Assembly (NCBI GenBank): GCA_025450255.1
Contig: JANWHV010000232.1
Coordinates: forward strand, 1-5,843
Origin: Chloroflexota bacterium
GTDB taxonomy: Bacteria; Chloroflexota; UBA5177; JANWHV01
Direction of reading: 5' to 3'
Length of the DNA stretch: 5,843 bases
The translations under genes were made by a program, and so were the position numbers. Below the pieces are notes generated by a model that worked only from the letters and a program-made list of their open reading frames with translations, searched no databases and was not told where the DNA came from. Numbering within the stretch: the stretch's first letter is position 1; every line of letters begins with the position of its first letter. This document shows, piece after piece, positions 1 to 5,384 of this stretch.

Positions 1-708
1 CTCGAAACAGCGATCGAAGACCGCGTCGGGCAGCATCCAGGTATTCGACCAGAGCTTTAGTCGGATTGACTCCAGCTCCTCGGCGGCAGACGTGGCGAAA
101 CGCCAGGTTACCGGACGCGAATCCTCGACGGCCACGGTCGGGTCGGCTGACTGATGCTCACTGATTATTCGATTCGCGGCCTCGGCCGAGCCAGGGATCG
201 AGCCGTGTTCGTTTTGCACGACTTCGCGCCACTTCTCGCTGACTGTCGCCGGCTCGCGGCCCGCGAAGATGTCGCCGCATATGAGAAGCGAGCCGTGTGG
301 CCGGAGTACGCGCAGAGCCTCGCGCGCCGCCGTCAACGGGTGCTCGACCAGGTGAAAGACATGCGCGGCAACGACGACGTCGAAACTGCCGTCGGCAAAC
401 GGCAGGGATTCCATATCGGCTTCGACCAACGCGAGGCGGACCAGCTCGCCGGCAGCGGCGAGGTCGGCAAGCTTGGTCCGCAGTTGGTCCATCATCGCGT
501 GGGAAATATCGACGCCGGTCAGATCGTGGCCCTGCCGTGCCAGAGGCAGCGCGATTCGTCCGGTTCCGACTCCGATCTCAAGAATTCGCGAATGCGCTGG
601 GGCATGTGCCGCGCGCGCTATCGCGCGCGCGATTTCAGCCCCTACCTCGGCGCTGTAGCCACGCGTGGCATCATAATACGACGCCGCTCGGTCGAAATTA
701 ATGGACAA
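1..708 (-). CDS. Class I SAM-dependent methyltransferase (3' end outside window)
   Basis: This gene encodes a probable cytosolic methyltransferase that uses S-adenosylmethionine; its substrate cannot be told from the sequence. The visible 236 residues begin with a FDRAASYYDATRG segment typical of the Methyltransf_11/25 (UbiE-like) families. SAM motif I ILEIGVGTG lies at residues 42-50, the acidic end of strand 2 is GVDIS with Asp67, and the motif II-III region ADMESLPFADGSFDVVV at 97-113 is followed by VFHLVEHP. No stop is reached before base 1, so the C-terminus is missing. The start is taken as TTG at 708, because GGAAAGGG lies 7 nt upstream (716-723) and an in-frame TGA at 748-750 blocks a longer reading; ATT at 702 is the only other nearby option. 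It lies 81 nt downstream of the 108-aa orphan on the same strand and may share its transcript. The family call is sure; the substrate is unknown. Confidence 0.9.
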   Translation of the reverse strand, partial: MSINFDRAASYYDATRGYSAEVGAEIARAIARAAHAPAHSRILEIGVGTGRIALPLARQGHDLTGVDISHAMMDQLRTKLADLAAAGELVRLALVEADMESLPFADGSFDVVVAAHVFHLVEHPLTAAREALRVLRPHGSLLICGDIFAGREPATVSEKWREVVQNEHGSIPGSAEAANRIISEHQSADPTVAVEDSRPVTWRFATSAAEELESIRLKLWSNTWMLPDAVFDRCFE

Positions 709-715
709 GAGGCCG

Positions 716-723
716 CCCTTTCC
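716..723 (-). promoter_or_regulatory. Ribosome binding site deciding the TTG start of the methyltransferase
   Basis: GGAAAGGG on the minus strand lies 7 nt before the TTG at 708. No ATG or GTG is in frame between the upstream stop (748-750) and the conserved FDRAASYYD segment, so this purine-rich site supports TTG initiation. Confidence 0.6.
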
Positions 724-768
724 AGCAGTGCGCGAGTCGCTCGATCTTCATCGTACTGGAAGCGCGGA

Positions 769-783
769 TCGGGTGACGCCCGA
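769..783 (-). other. Small hairpin after the 108-aa orphan gene
   Basis: TCGGG and CCCGA form a perfect 5-bp stem around a 5-nt loop, starting 7 nt after the stop of the 108-aa gene. No T-run follows on the minus strand, so it does not qualify as an intrinsic terminator. It could be a weak pause or mRNA-end structure, or chance in GC-rich DNA. Confidence 0.25.
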
Positions 784-789
784 GGCTGT

Positions 790-1116
790 TTACGCCACCG
801 CGCGCCGGTCTTCAAGCCTGACAACCAGGCGGAATCCGGGCGCCTCGCTTTGATACTGGGCCTCGAGCGCCGTGATACGGCCATGCAGCCAGACGGCGAG
901 ACCCGGCAGACCAGCGGCATCGCGCTCAGGTAGGGCGTGGGCACGTGACGCGGCGCATAGCTCATGAATCTTAACGCCGAGGTGGGCTACCGACGCCTTT
1001 CGATCGGGAGTGCCGGCATGGTCCAACAGGGTCTCGTACCGCGAGCGAAGATCGCTCAAGCGAAGGTTTACCTCATCGACCGGATCGATGGAAGGGGCCG
1101 GCATGGCGGCATTCAT
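790..1116 (-). CDS. Small hypothetical protein, 108 aa, mostly helical
   Basis: I do not recognise this protein. It is soluble, with no signal peptide, membrane segment or metal-binding motif. Three helix-prone stretches are visible: about residues 12-34 (EVNLRLSDLRSRYETLL), 40-60 (KASVAHLGVKIHELCAASR) and 70-92 (GLPGLAVWLHGRITALEAQY). The pattern suggests a small helical bundle or coiled-coil partner protein. The ATG at 1116 is supported by GGGAGA (1122-1127), 5 nt upstream. The alternative frame over the same stretch lacks a coherent protein. The gene lies 102 nt downstream of the dUTPase stop, and that gap contains a plausible promoter with a palindromic operator-like site, so it is probably separately controlled. 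The methyltransferase follows 81 nt later. It is called as a gene from its ribosome site, promoter and coding pattern; its function is unknown. Confidence 0.7.
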   Translation of the reverse strand: MNAAMPAPSIDPVDEVNLRLSDLRSRYETLLDHAGTPDRKASVAHLGVKIHELCAASRAHALPERDAAGLPGLAVWLHGRITALEAQYQSEAPGFRLVVRLEDRRAVA

Positions 1117-1121
1117 CGCAT

Positions 1122-1127
1122 TCTCCC
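1122..1127 (-). promoter_or_regulatory. Ribosome binding site of the 108-aa orphan gene
   Basis: GGGAGA on the minus strand lies 5 nt before the ATG at 1116. It is the main argument for this start. Confidence 0.6.
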
Positions 1128-1142
1128 GCGTATTCTTCCTAC

Positions 1143-1158
1143 TAGAACAAGTGTACTA
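1143..1158. promoter_or_regulatory. Palindromic operator-like site, LexA-box-like (TAGAAC-AAGT-GTACTA)
   Basis: TAGAACAAGTGTACTA is an inverted repeat with 6-nt arms and one mismatch (GTACTA where a perfect arm would be GTTCTA). It resembles the AGAAC-N4-GTTCT type of LexA (SOS) box known from Gram-positive bacteria and relatives. It overlaps the proposed -10 box, where a repressor would block initiation. A second, overlapping perfect palindrome GTGTA-C-TACAC occupies 1151-1161. Assignment to LexA is inference; another dimeric repressor is equally possible. Confidence 0.35.
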
Positions 1159-1178
1159 CACCTTTTCAGACTATACAA
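1150..1178 (-). promoter_or_regulatory. Probable sigma70-type promoter of the 108-aa orphan gene
   Basis: On the minus strand a TTGTAT -35-like box (1173-1178) and a TACACT -10-like box (1150-1155, 4 of 6 matches to TATAAT) are separated by exactly 17 nt. The start of transcription would fall near 1143, giving a leader of roughly 27 nt that contains the GGGAGA ribosome site. The stretch 1141-1185 is markedly AT-richer than the surrounding coding DNA, which supports a regulatory role. The -35 match is only 3 of 6, so this is an inference from spacing and position. Confidence 0.45.
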
Positions 1179-1185
1179 GTAGTAG
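1171..1185. promoter_or_regulatory. Second, related half-palindromic site over the -35 box
   Basis: CTATACAAGTAGTAG shares ACAAGT and flanking CTA/TAG bases with the palindrome at 1143-1158; the ACAAGT cores are 28 nt apart. On the minus strand the two copies read ACTTGTATAG and ACTTGTTCTAG. Its position over the proposed -35 box fits a two-site operator. Its dyad symmetry is poor. Confidence 0.25.
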
Positions 1186-1218
1186 CGCGGAATTGGGCGC
1201 CGGTCGGCGAGAACACCC

Positions 1219-1659
1219 TTAACCCGTGCTGCCGAAGCCGCCCCGGGTCGGTGTGTCCATGCGGTCGACTTCATCCCACTCCGCTCGATCCACGCGCACG
1301 AACATGCCCTGCGCCAGACGGTCGCCGCGCTGAATGTACACGGGCTTGGCCGTGAAGTTATAAAATTGGCACAGGATCTCGTCGCCGTCGCCGCTATAGT
1401 CTTGATCGATCACGCCCGCGCCGTGCGGCACGAGTAGGCCCTTGCGCCTCGGCGTCGAGCTGCGAGACATCACAAGCAGCACGTAGCCCGGAGGTGTCTC
1501 CACGGCGATACCGGTCGGCACGAGCGTAATCTCGCCGGGGCCGATCGTCATATCGACGCGACAATACAGGTCGAACCCCACCGCCCCAGGCGAGGCGTAG
1601 CCGGGGAGCGGCAAGTCGCGGTCCAGGCGGCGAATGCGGACGCGGGGCAGGTCAGCCAC
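1219..1659 (-). CDS. dut: dUTP diphosphatase (dUTPase), trimeric family, YosS-like
   Basis: This cytosolic enzyme hydrolyses dUTP to dUMP and pyrophosphate, keeping uracil out of DNA and feeding thymidylate synthesis. All five motifs of the homotrimeric dUTPase family are present in 146 residues, a normal length: motif 1 PGAVGFDLY (24-32), motif 2 SRSSTPRRKG (65-74), motif 3 GVIDQDYSGD with catalytic Asp85 (82-91), motif 4 RGDRLAQGMFV (111-121) and the C-terminal phosphate-binding arm TRGGFGSTG (138-146). Motif 2 has RSST instead of the usual RSGLA, and motif 5 is the short RGGFGSTG form; both resemble Bacillus SPbeta YosS rather than E. coli Dut. The start is taken as GTG at 1659, which overlaps the TGA of the upstream gene (1652-1654) by 8 nt and gives the expected length. 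No good ribosome site precedes it, so translational coupling is likely. The frame stays open to an ATG at 1806, but that extension reads as low-complexity basic sequence. Confidence 0.93.
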   Translation of the reverse strand: MADLPRVRIRRLDRDLPLPGYASPGAVGFDLYCRVDMTIGPGEITLVPTGIAVETPPGYVLLVMSRSSTPRRKGLLVPHGAGVIDQDYSGDGDEILCQFYNFTAKPVYIQRGDRLAQGMFVRVDRAEWDEVDRMDTPTRGGFGSTG

Positions 1660-2497
1660 CCGGCAGGATGATACCGCTTGGTCTTCCGGGACCGGGGCCG
1701 CCGGATGGCGAAATCGGCCGTCCTGAGAGGTCAACCAACCCCGATGGCCGCTCGACCGCCGGCGGGGATTTTTCCTCTCCCATCTCGAAGCCAAGCCTCG
1801 CGGCAATCTCCATGAAGCAGGCGACGAGCAGATCCAGGGGCACGCCGTAATGGGCCGCTACCGCGTCGGGGTCGGGGCTGGCGTCGTCCAGAGCCAGCGC
1901 CGCGAGATGCACGCCCGCGGCCCATCCCGTCGCATCCTCGGGCGGTTCCGAACCGCCGCTAAAGGCGCGCCAGAGTCGGACGCCCTGCTCGATCATATGC
2001 AATCCCAGGCCGCTAGACTGCAGCCCAGCAACAAGTACCGCCTCGACGGCATCCAGGTTTTCGGGGTTTGCGACTTCGAGTTGAAGCTGCCCATTATAGA
2101 AGAGCACCGTTGGCTCCAGTATGGCATCGACGGAGAAATCGGTGTCCGCCGGTACAGGCCAGATGTCGTCGACCTTCCACTCCATGCCCTGGTTGCCGAG
2201 GATCACTGAGCACACGCTCACGTCACGCTCGTCCGCGTCACGCCCGCGCACTTCCACCACGGCCACGCCGTCCGCGACCTCCACGGCGGAGAGCCCCATC
2301 TGATGGGGCTTCGCGGCGAGGCCCATGGGGATGCTCACGGCATCGAGGCCGAACAACGACAGCCCGACCCGCTTCAGGCTCTCGGCCGAGAGCTTGCGGG
2401 CGACCGCGCCCGCGTCCTCCTGAAGCACACCTTCCAGCAAGGCCGTGACGGTGTCGACAATCGGACCTACCAGCGCGTCCTCTTCTGGTGTGTTCAT
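1652..2497 (-). CDS. Unrecognised 281-aa protein with a Gly/Pro-rich C-terminal tail
   Basis: The function is unknown. Three parts can be seen. Residues 8-140 alternate a long N-terminal helix with beta-type strands (VEVADGVAVVEVRG, SVILGNQGMEWKVDDIW), which loosely recalls NTF2/SnoaL-like folds. Residues 145-237 are helical and contain ATGWAAGVHLAALAL, then PDAVAAHYGVPLDLLVACF; this WAAG-plus-GVP arrangement is reminiscent of DUF6398-type helix-turn-helix-like domains, but only weakly. Residues 240-281 are a low-complexity Pro/Gly/Ser tail ending GIILPGG. There is no signal peptide or membrane helix. The ATG at 2497 is preceded by GAGAGG (2505-2510) with 7-nt spacing; a longer frame from 2650 adds an arginine/proline-rich stretch without coding character. 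It is the first gene of a probable operon with the dUTPase, overlapping its start, and diverges from the 5-oxoprolinase operon. Confidence 0.8.
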   Translation of the reverse strand: MNTPEEDALVGPIVDTVTALLEGVLQEDAGAVARKLSAESLKRVGLSLFGLDAVSIPMGLAAKPHQMGLSAVEVADGVAVVEVRGRDADERDVSVCSVILGNQGMEWKVDDIWPVPADTDFSVDAILEPTVLFYNGQLQLEVANPENLDAVEAVLVAGLQSSGLGLHMIEQGVRLWRAFSGGSEPPEDATGWAAGVHLAALALDDASPDPDAVAAHYGVPLDLLVACFMEIAARLGFEMGEEKSPPAVERPSGLVDLSGRPISPSGGPGPGRPSGIILPGG

Positions 2498-2504
2498 TCC
2501 GGTG

Positions 2505-2510
2505 CCTCTC
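2505..2510 (-). promoter_or_regulatory. Ribosome binding site deciding the start of the 281-aa protein
   Basis: GAGAGG on the minus strand lies 7 nt before the ATG at 2497. It favours this start over the in-frame ATG at 2650. Confidence 0.6.
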
Positions 2511-2567
2511 GCAATAGGCCAGATGCGCGACCTATGTCGCGGGCACACCTGTTCATCCCTCTCCCGG

Positions 2568-2596
2568 ATCCTAGCACCCGGCGGCGCGTGGGGCAA
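2568..2596 (-). promoter_or_regulatory. Possible promoter of the 281-aa protein-dUTPase operon
   Basis: On the minus strand TTGCCC (2591-2596, 4 of 6 to TTGACA) and TAGGAT (2568-2573, 4 of 6 to TATAAT) are 17 nt apart. This would give a leader of about 65 nt before the ATG at 2497. The consensus match is modest and the surroundings are GC-rich, so this is tentative. Confidence 0.35.
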
Positions 2597-2618
2597 CCTC
2601 GCGCCGTGTGGACCTTCC

Positions 2619-2631
2619 GGATTTTTAATCC
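2619..2631. promoter_or_regulatory. Small inverted repeat in the divergent intergenic region
   Basis: GGATT-TTT-AATCC is a perfect 5-bp inverted repeat inside the only clearly AT-rich patch (about 2619-2662) between the two divergent operons. The patch continues into GTATATGG and CTGTATCTTG, where the pxpA promoter probably lies, although no convincing -35/-10 pair with normal spacing is visible. The repeat could be an operator for either operon; it is too short to be sure. Confidence 0.25.
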
Positions 2632-2681
2632 AGTATATGGCTGTTACCATGACTGTATCTTGCTGAACGTGCGTGCCGGTT

Positions 2682-2688
2682 GGGAGAG
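2682..2688 (+). promoter_or_regulatory. Ribosome binding site deciding the pxpA start
   Basis: GGGAGAG, with the GGGAG core 6 nt before ATG 2693, fixes the start at the residue just before the conserved DLNADLGEG motif. The frame is open upstream to 2303, but that extension is antisense to the 281-aa gene. Confidence 0.7.
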
Positions 2689-2692
2689 CGCG

Positions 2693-3481
2693 ATGCCAGA
2701 CCCTCTATCAATCGATCTCAACGCCGATCTGGGTGAAGGCGCGGTAGCGGCCGACAGCGCCACGGACGACGATATGCTCGCGCTCGTAAGTTCCGCCAAC
2801 ATAGCCTGTGGCTTCCACGCCGGCGGGCCGTACGTGATAGCGGCTGCCATCGCGCGGTGTGCCGCGCGTGGCGTGGCAATCGGCGCGCATCCTTCGTACC
2901 CGGACCGGGCCGGCTTCGGACGAAGATTGCTGGACGCCACCACGGAGGAGATGTATGAGGACGTGCTGTACCAGATTGGGGCGATCGAGGCGTTTTGCCG
3001 GGCAGCAGGCGCGTCGCTCCACCACGTGAAGCCGCATGGCGCACTCTACAATCACGCCGCCGTGCATCAAGACAGTGCAAGTGCAATCGCGCGCGCGGTC
3101 CACGATTTTGACCCTACCCTGGCGTTATTCGCGCCGCCAGGCTCGCGACTATTGGCGGCGGCAAGCGAGATTGGCCTGTTCACGGTGCCCGAGGTGTTCG
3201 CCGATCGGGCCGTCAACGCGGACGGCTCGTTAGTGTCTCGGCGCCTGCCGGGCGCGGTGCTGCACGATGCCGAGGCGGTGGCTCAACGCGCGGTCCGTAT
3301 GGTTCTGGAGGGCAGGGTTACGTCGATAGATGGCGTCGAGGTATCGCTGCGCGGCGAGACGATGTGCTTGCATGGCGACGCGCCGGGCGCGGTAGAGCGC
3401 GCCGCCGCATTGCGACGGGCGCTTCAAGGCGCCGGAATCGCGATCGCGCCGCCACCTCGTGACCGCCGTAATGGCGACTAA
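2693..3481 (+). CDS. pxpA: 5-oxoprolinase subunit A (LamB/YcsF family)
   Basis: PxpA works with PxpB and PxpC in the cytosol to cleave 5-oxo-L-proline to L-glutamate at the cost of ATP. The protein has 262 residues, close to the family's usual 245-255. Family signatures appear in order: DLNADLGEG (8-16), SANIACGFHAGGP (34-46), GAHPSYPDRAGFGRR (64-78), HHVKPHGALYN (110-120), then EVFADRAVNADGSLVSRRLPGAVLHD in the C-terminal half (EVFADRA to PGAV), and MCLHGDAPGAV near the end. The conserved Asp, His and Lys residues of the LamB/YcsF fold are all present, so the subunit looks intact. A short extra C-terminal segment (IAIAPPPRDRRNGD) carries the overlap with the next gene. The pxpB-pxpC fusion starts 11 nt before the pxpA stop, so the two should be co-translated. 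The gene is first in its operon and diverges from the 281-aa gene. Confidence 0.96.
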   Translation: MPDPLSIDLNADLGEGAVAADSATDDDMLALVSSANIACGFHAGGPYVIAAAIARCAARGVAIGAHPSYPDRAGFGRRLLDATTEEMYEDVLYQIGAIEAFCRAAGASLHHVKPHGALYNHAAVHQDSASAIARAVHDFDPTLALFAPPGSRLLAAASEIGLFTVPEVFADRAVNADGSLVSRRLPGAVLHDAEAVAQRAVRMVLEGRVTSIDGVEVSLRGETMCLHGDAPGAVERAAALRRALQGAGIAIAPPPRDRRNGD

Positions 3482-5384
3482 TCCAGATCTCGAATTCGTA
3501 ACCCTGGGCGAGGCGGCGTGGCTTATCGCGCTCGGCCCGACCAATGCGGAAACCACCAGGCTGGCGCGCCGGCTGGCCGAGGCATTCCGCGCCGCCGCGG
3601 TGTCGGGCGTCTACGACGTCGTTCCCGCCTACCGGACGGTGCTGGTTCGCTTTGATCCATGGACCACGGATGGCGACACGGTGCGCGCGCGTGTCGCCGC
3701 GCTGGCCCGCGATCCGCGCGCGCACGGCGACACGACTCCGGCCCTGGTGGAGTTGCCCGTGATATACGGGGGCGAGGATGGGCCGGACCTTGGCGACGTC
3801 GCCAGGCATACTGGGCTGACGATGGCGGAAGTAGTGCGTCGACACACGGAGGCGACCTATACAGTGGAGTTCCTGGGCTTTTCGCCAGGATTCCCGTACT
3901 TGTCGGGATTGCCGGCCGCGCTCGCCACGCCGCGCCTGCCCGCGCCGCGCACGCTGGTGCCGGCCGGTTCGGTCGGCATTGCCGGTGCGCAGACCGGCTT
4001 CTACCCGTTGCCGAGCCCAGGCGGCTGGCGCTTGATTGGCTGTATTCCCGCGCTTGACTTCGATCCCACGCGGCCAGAAACCTTACCATACATGCCAGGC
4101 GACAGGATTAAGTTCGTGCCCATTTCCAGAGACAGGGCACGGTCAAGCGGTCAAGTGCGGCGCGCTGAGATCGTAGGCGACGGCGTGCCTTCGAGCGCGG
4201 ACACCGACCCGGAGAGTCCGGTGGGCGAGCGCCAGCACGACGACGCGCCCGAGGGGCCCGCGTTACGCGTGCTGCGGGCCGGCGCCTTGAGCACGGTGCA
4301 GGACATTGGCCGATACGGCTATGCATCGCTCGGCTATGCGTCCACGGGCGCGCTGGACCGCGATGCGCTGGTGCTGGCAAACCGTCTGGTCGGGAACGAC
4401 GCAGGCGCCGCGGCAATCGAGATGACACACTCCGGATGCGAGGTAGAGGCGATTGGCGACCTCGTGTTCGCGTTGACCGGCGCGAACATGGGGCCTATGA
4501 TTGACGGCCAGCCGATCGAGATGGGTCGGGCAACCGCCCTGCGATCCGGCATGCGACTCGCCTTGGGACAAGCGCGGCGCGGCATACGCGGCTACCTTGC
4601 GGCGGCAGGCGGCATCCTCACGCCACCGGTGCTCGGCAGCCGATCGACCGACCTCCTGGCGAGGATCGGCGGCTTGCAAGGAAGGGCTTTGCGCGCGGGC
4701 GACCAGGTGCCGCTGGCGCCGCGCGGCGCCGCGTCCGCATTCACCCACCACCAGTATCATTGCAGCGAAAAATTCGCGTCCGATACAGCGCCGGCAACGA
4801 GTGACGAACACAACGTTGCAGCGCGGGTCACCTGGGGACCGCAAGCACGTTGGTTCGACGCAGACGCGCGAGCGATGTTCCTTGGCACCGCCTATCAGGT
4901 GTCGCCGCGCAGCGACCGCATGGGGCTGCGACTCTCCGGCGCCGCCTTACAAGGAGCGGGCTGGGGCGAACTCGCATCCGAAGGCTCGGTGCCGGGCGTA
5001 GTCCAGGTGCCGCCGGACGGCCAACCAATCGTGCTGCTGGCGGACAGCAGAGGCGTGGGTGGCTATGCAAAAATTGCCACCGTGATCGAGGCCGATCTAC
5101 CGCTGCTGGGGCAACTGAGCCCCGGCTGCCGCATTCGTTTCGTGCTGATATCAGTCGCAGCCGCGCTTCAGGCCACGCGTGATGCCGCGGCACACCGCGC
5201 TGGAATGGAACTTGAGGCGGTCCCTGAATTGGCGGTGCATTGCCTGATCGAGGGATGGGACGGCCAGCGGGAAAGCTGGCTGTGCCCGCGATCGCGAGCC
5301 TGCCTCGTTTCGCGCCGCTGCAACACCCAGGGGCCGCGCGAAACGGCGAGAACCGATCGCGAAGTGGAATCAGGCGGAGACTAA
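3471..5384 (+). CDS. pxpBC: 5-oxoprolinase subunits B and C fused in one chain (KipI-KipA)
   Basis: This single chain should replace the separate PxpB and PxpC proteins that, with PxpA, hydrolyse 5-oxoproline to glutamate using ATP. Counting from ATG 3471 it has 637 residues. The PxpB/KipI domain (about 5-220) carries EFLGFSPGFPYLSGLP (133-148), PAPRTLVPAGSVGIAGAQTG (157-176) and SPGGWRLIG (182-190). An acidic, probably disordered linker (about 221-262) joins it to the PxpC/KipA domain (about 264-565), which carries STVQDIGRYGYASLGY (274-289), GALDRDALVLANRLVGN (293-309), SPRSDRMGLRL (478-488), EGSVPGVVQVPPDGQPIVLLAD (begins 504) and GGYAKIATVIEADLP (530-544). About 55 residues beyond the usual end of KipA form an Arg/Cys-rich tail of unclear meaning. 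GTG 3459 is an alternative start; neither has a clear ribosome site, which points to coupling with pxpA, whose stop is overlapped. The alternative reading of KipI-KipA as Bacillus kinase-inhibitor proteins is less likely beside pxpA. Confidence 0.94.
   Translation: MATNPDLEFVTLGEAAWLIALGPTNAETTRLARRLAEAFRAAAVSGVYDVVPAYRTVLVRFDPWTTDGDTVRARVAALARDPRAHGDTTPALVELPVIYGGEDGPDLGDVARHTGLTMAEVVRRHTEATYTVEFLGFSPGFPYLSGLPAALATPRLPAPRTLVPAGSVGIAGAQTGFYPLPSPGGWRLIGCIPALDFDPTRPETLPYMPGDRIKFVPISRDRARSSGQVRRAEIVGDGVPSSADTDPESPVGERQHDDAPEGPALRVLRAGALSTVQDIGRYGYASLGYASTGALDRDALVLANRLVGNDAGAAAIEMTHSGCEVEAIGDLVFALTGANMGPMIDGQPIEMGRATALRSGMRLALGQARRGIRGYLAAAGGILTPPVLGSRSTDLLARIGGLQGRALRAGDQVPLAPRGAASAFTHHQYHCSEKFASDTAPATSDEHNVAARVTWGPQARWFDADARAMFLGTAYQVSPRSDRMGLRLSGAALQGAGWGELASEGSVPGVVQVPPDGQPIVLLADSRGVGGYAKIATVIEADLPLLGQLSPGCRIRFVLISVAAALQATRDAAAHRAGMELEAVPELAVHCLIEGWDGQRESWLCPRSRACLVSRRCNTQGPRETARTDREVESGGD

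Noticed and set aside
608..632. Alternating CG tract with inverted symmetry (possible Z-DNA or hairpin)
   Set aside because: It encodes the alanine/arginine helix AEIARAIARAAHA of the methyltransferase, and GC-rich codon use explains the pattern.
154..933. Long plus-strand open frame of 259 codons
   Set aside because: It is antisense to the methyltransferase and to part of the 108-aa gene. Its translation is rich in Arg and Gln without a domain, whereas the minus strand shows clear SAM-binding motifs.
1199..1218. Possible terminator hairpin after dUTPase (CGCC-GACC-GGCG)
   Set aside because: The stem has only 4 bp and no T-run follows on the minus strand.
1660..1806. Longer dUTPase from ATG 1806
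   Set aside because: The extra 49 residues are basic low-complexity sequence overlapping the upstream gene in another frame. The GTG at 1659 gives the normal family length.
2498..2650. Longer form of the 281-aa protein from ATG 2650
   Set aside because: The extra 51 residues lack coding character and cover the intergenic promoter region. GAGAGG precedes the ATG at 2497.
2303..2692. N-terminal extension of pxpA by 130 residues
   Set aside because: The extension is antisense to the 281-aa gene, has no family similarity and is contradicted by a good ribosome site at 2682-2688 just before the conserved DLNADLGEG start.
3318..3845. Minus-strand open frame of 175 codons opposite the pxpA-pxpBC junction
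   Set aside because: It is a shadow of the high-GC plus-strand genes. Its Arg/His-rich translation has no domain, and both plus-strand proteins are firmly identified.
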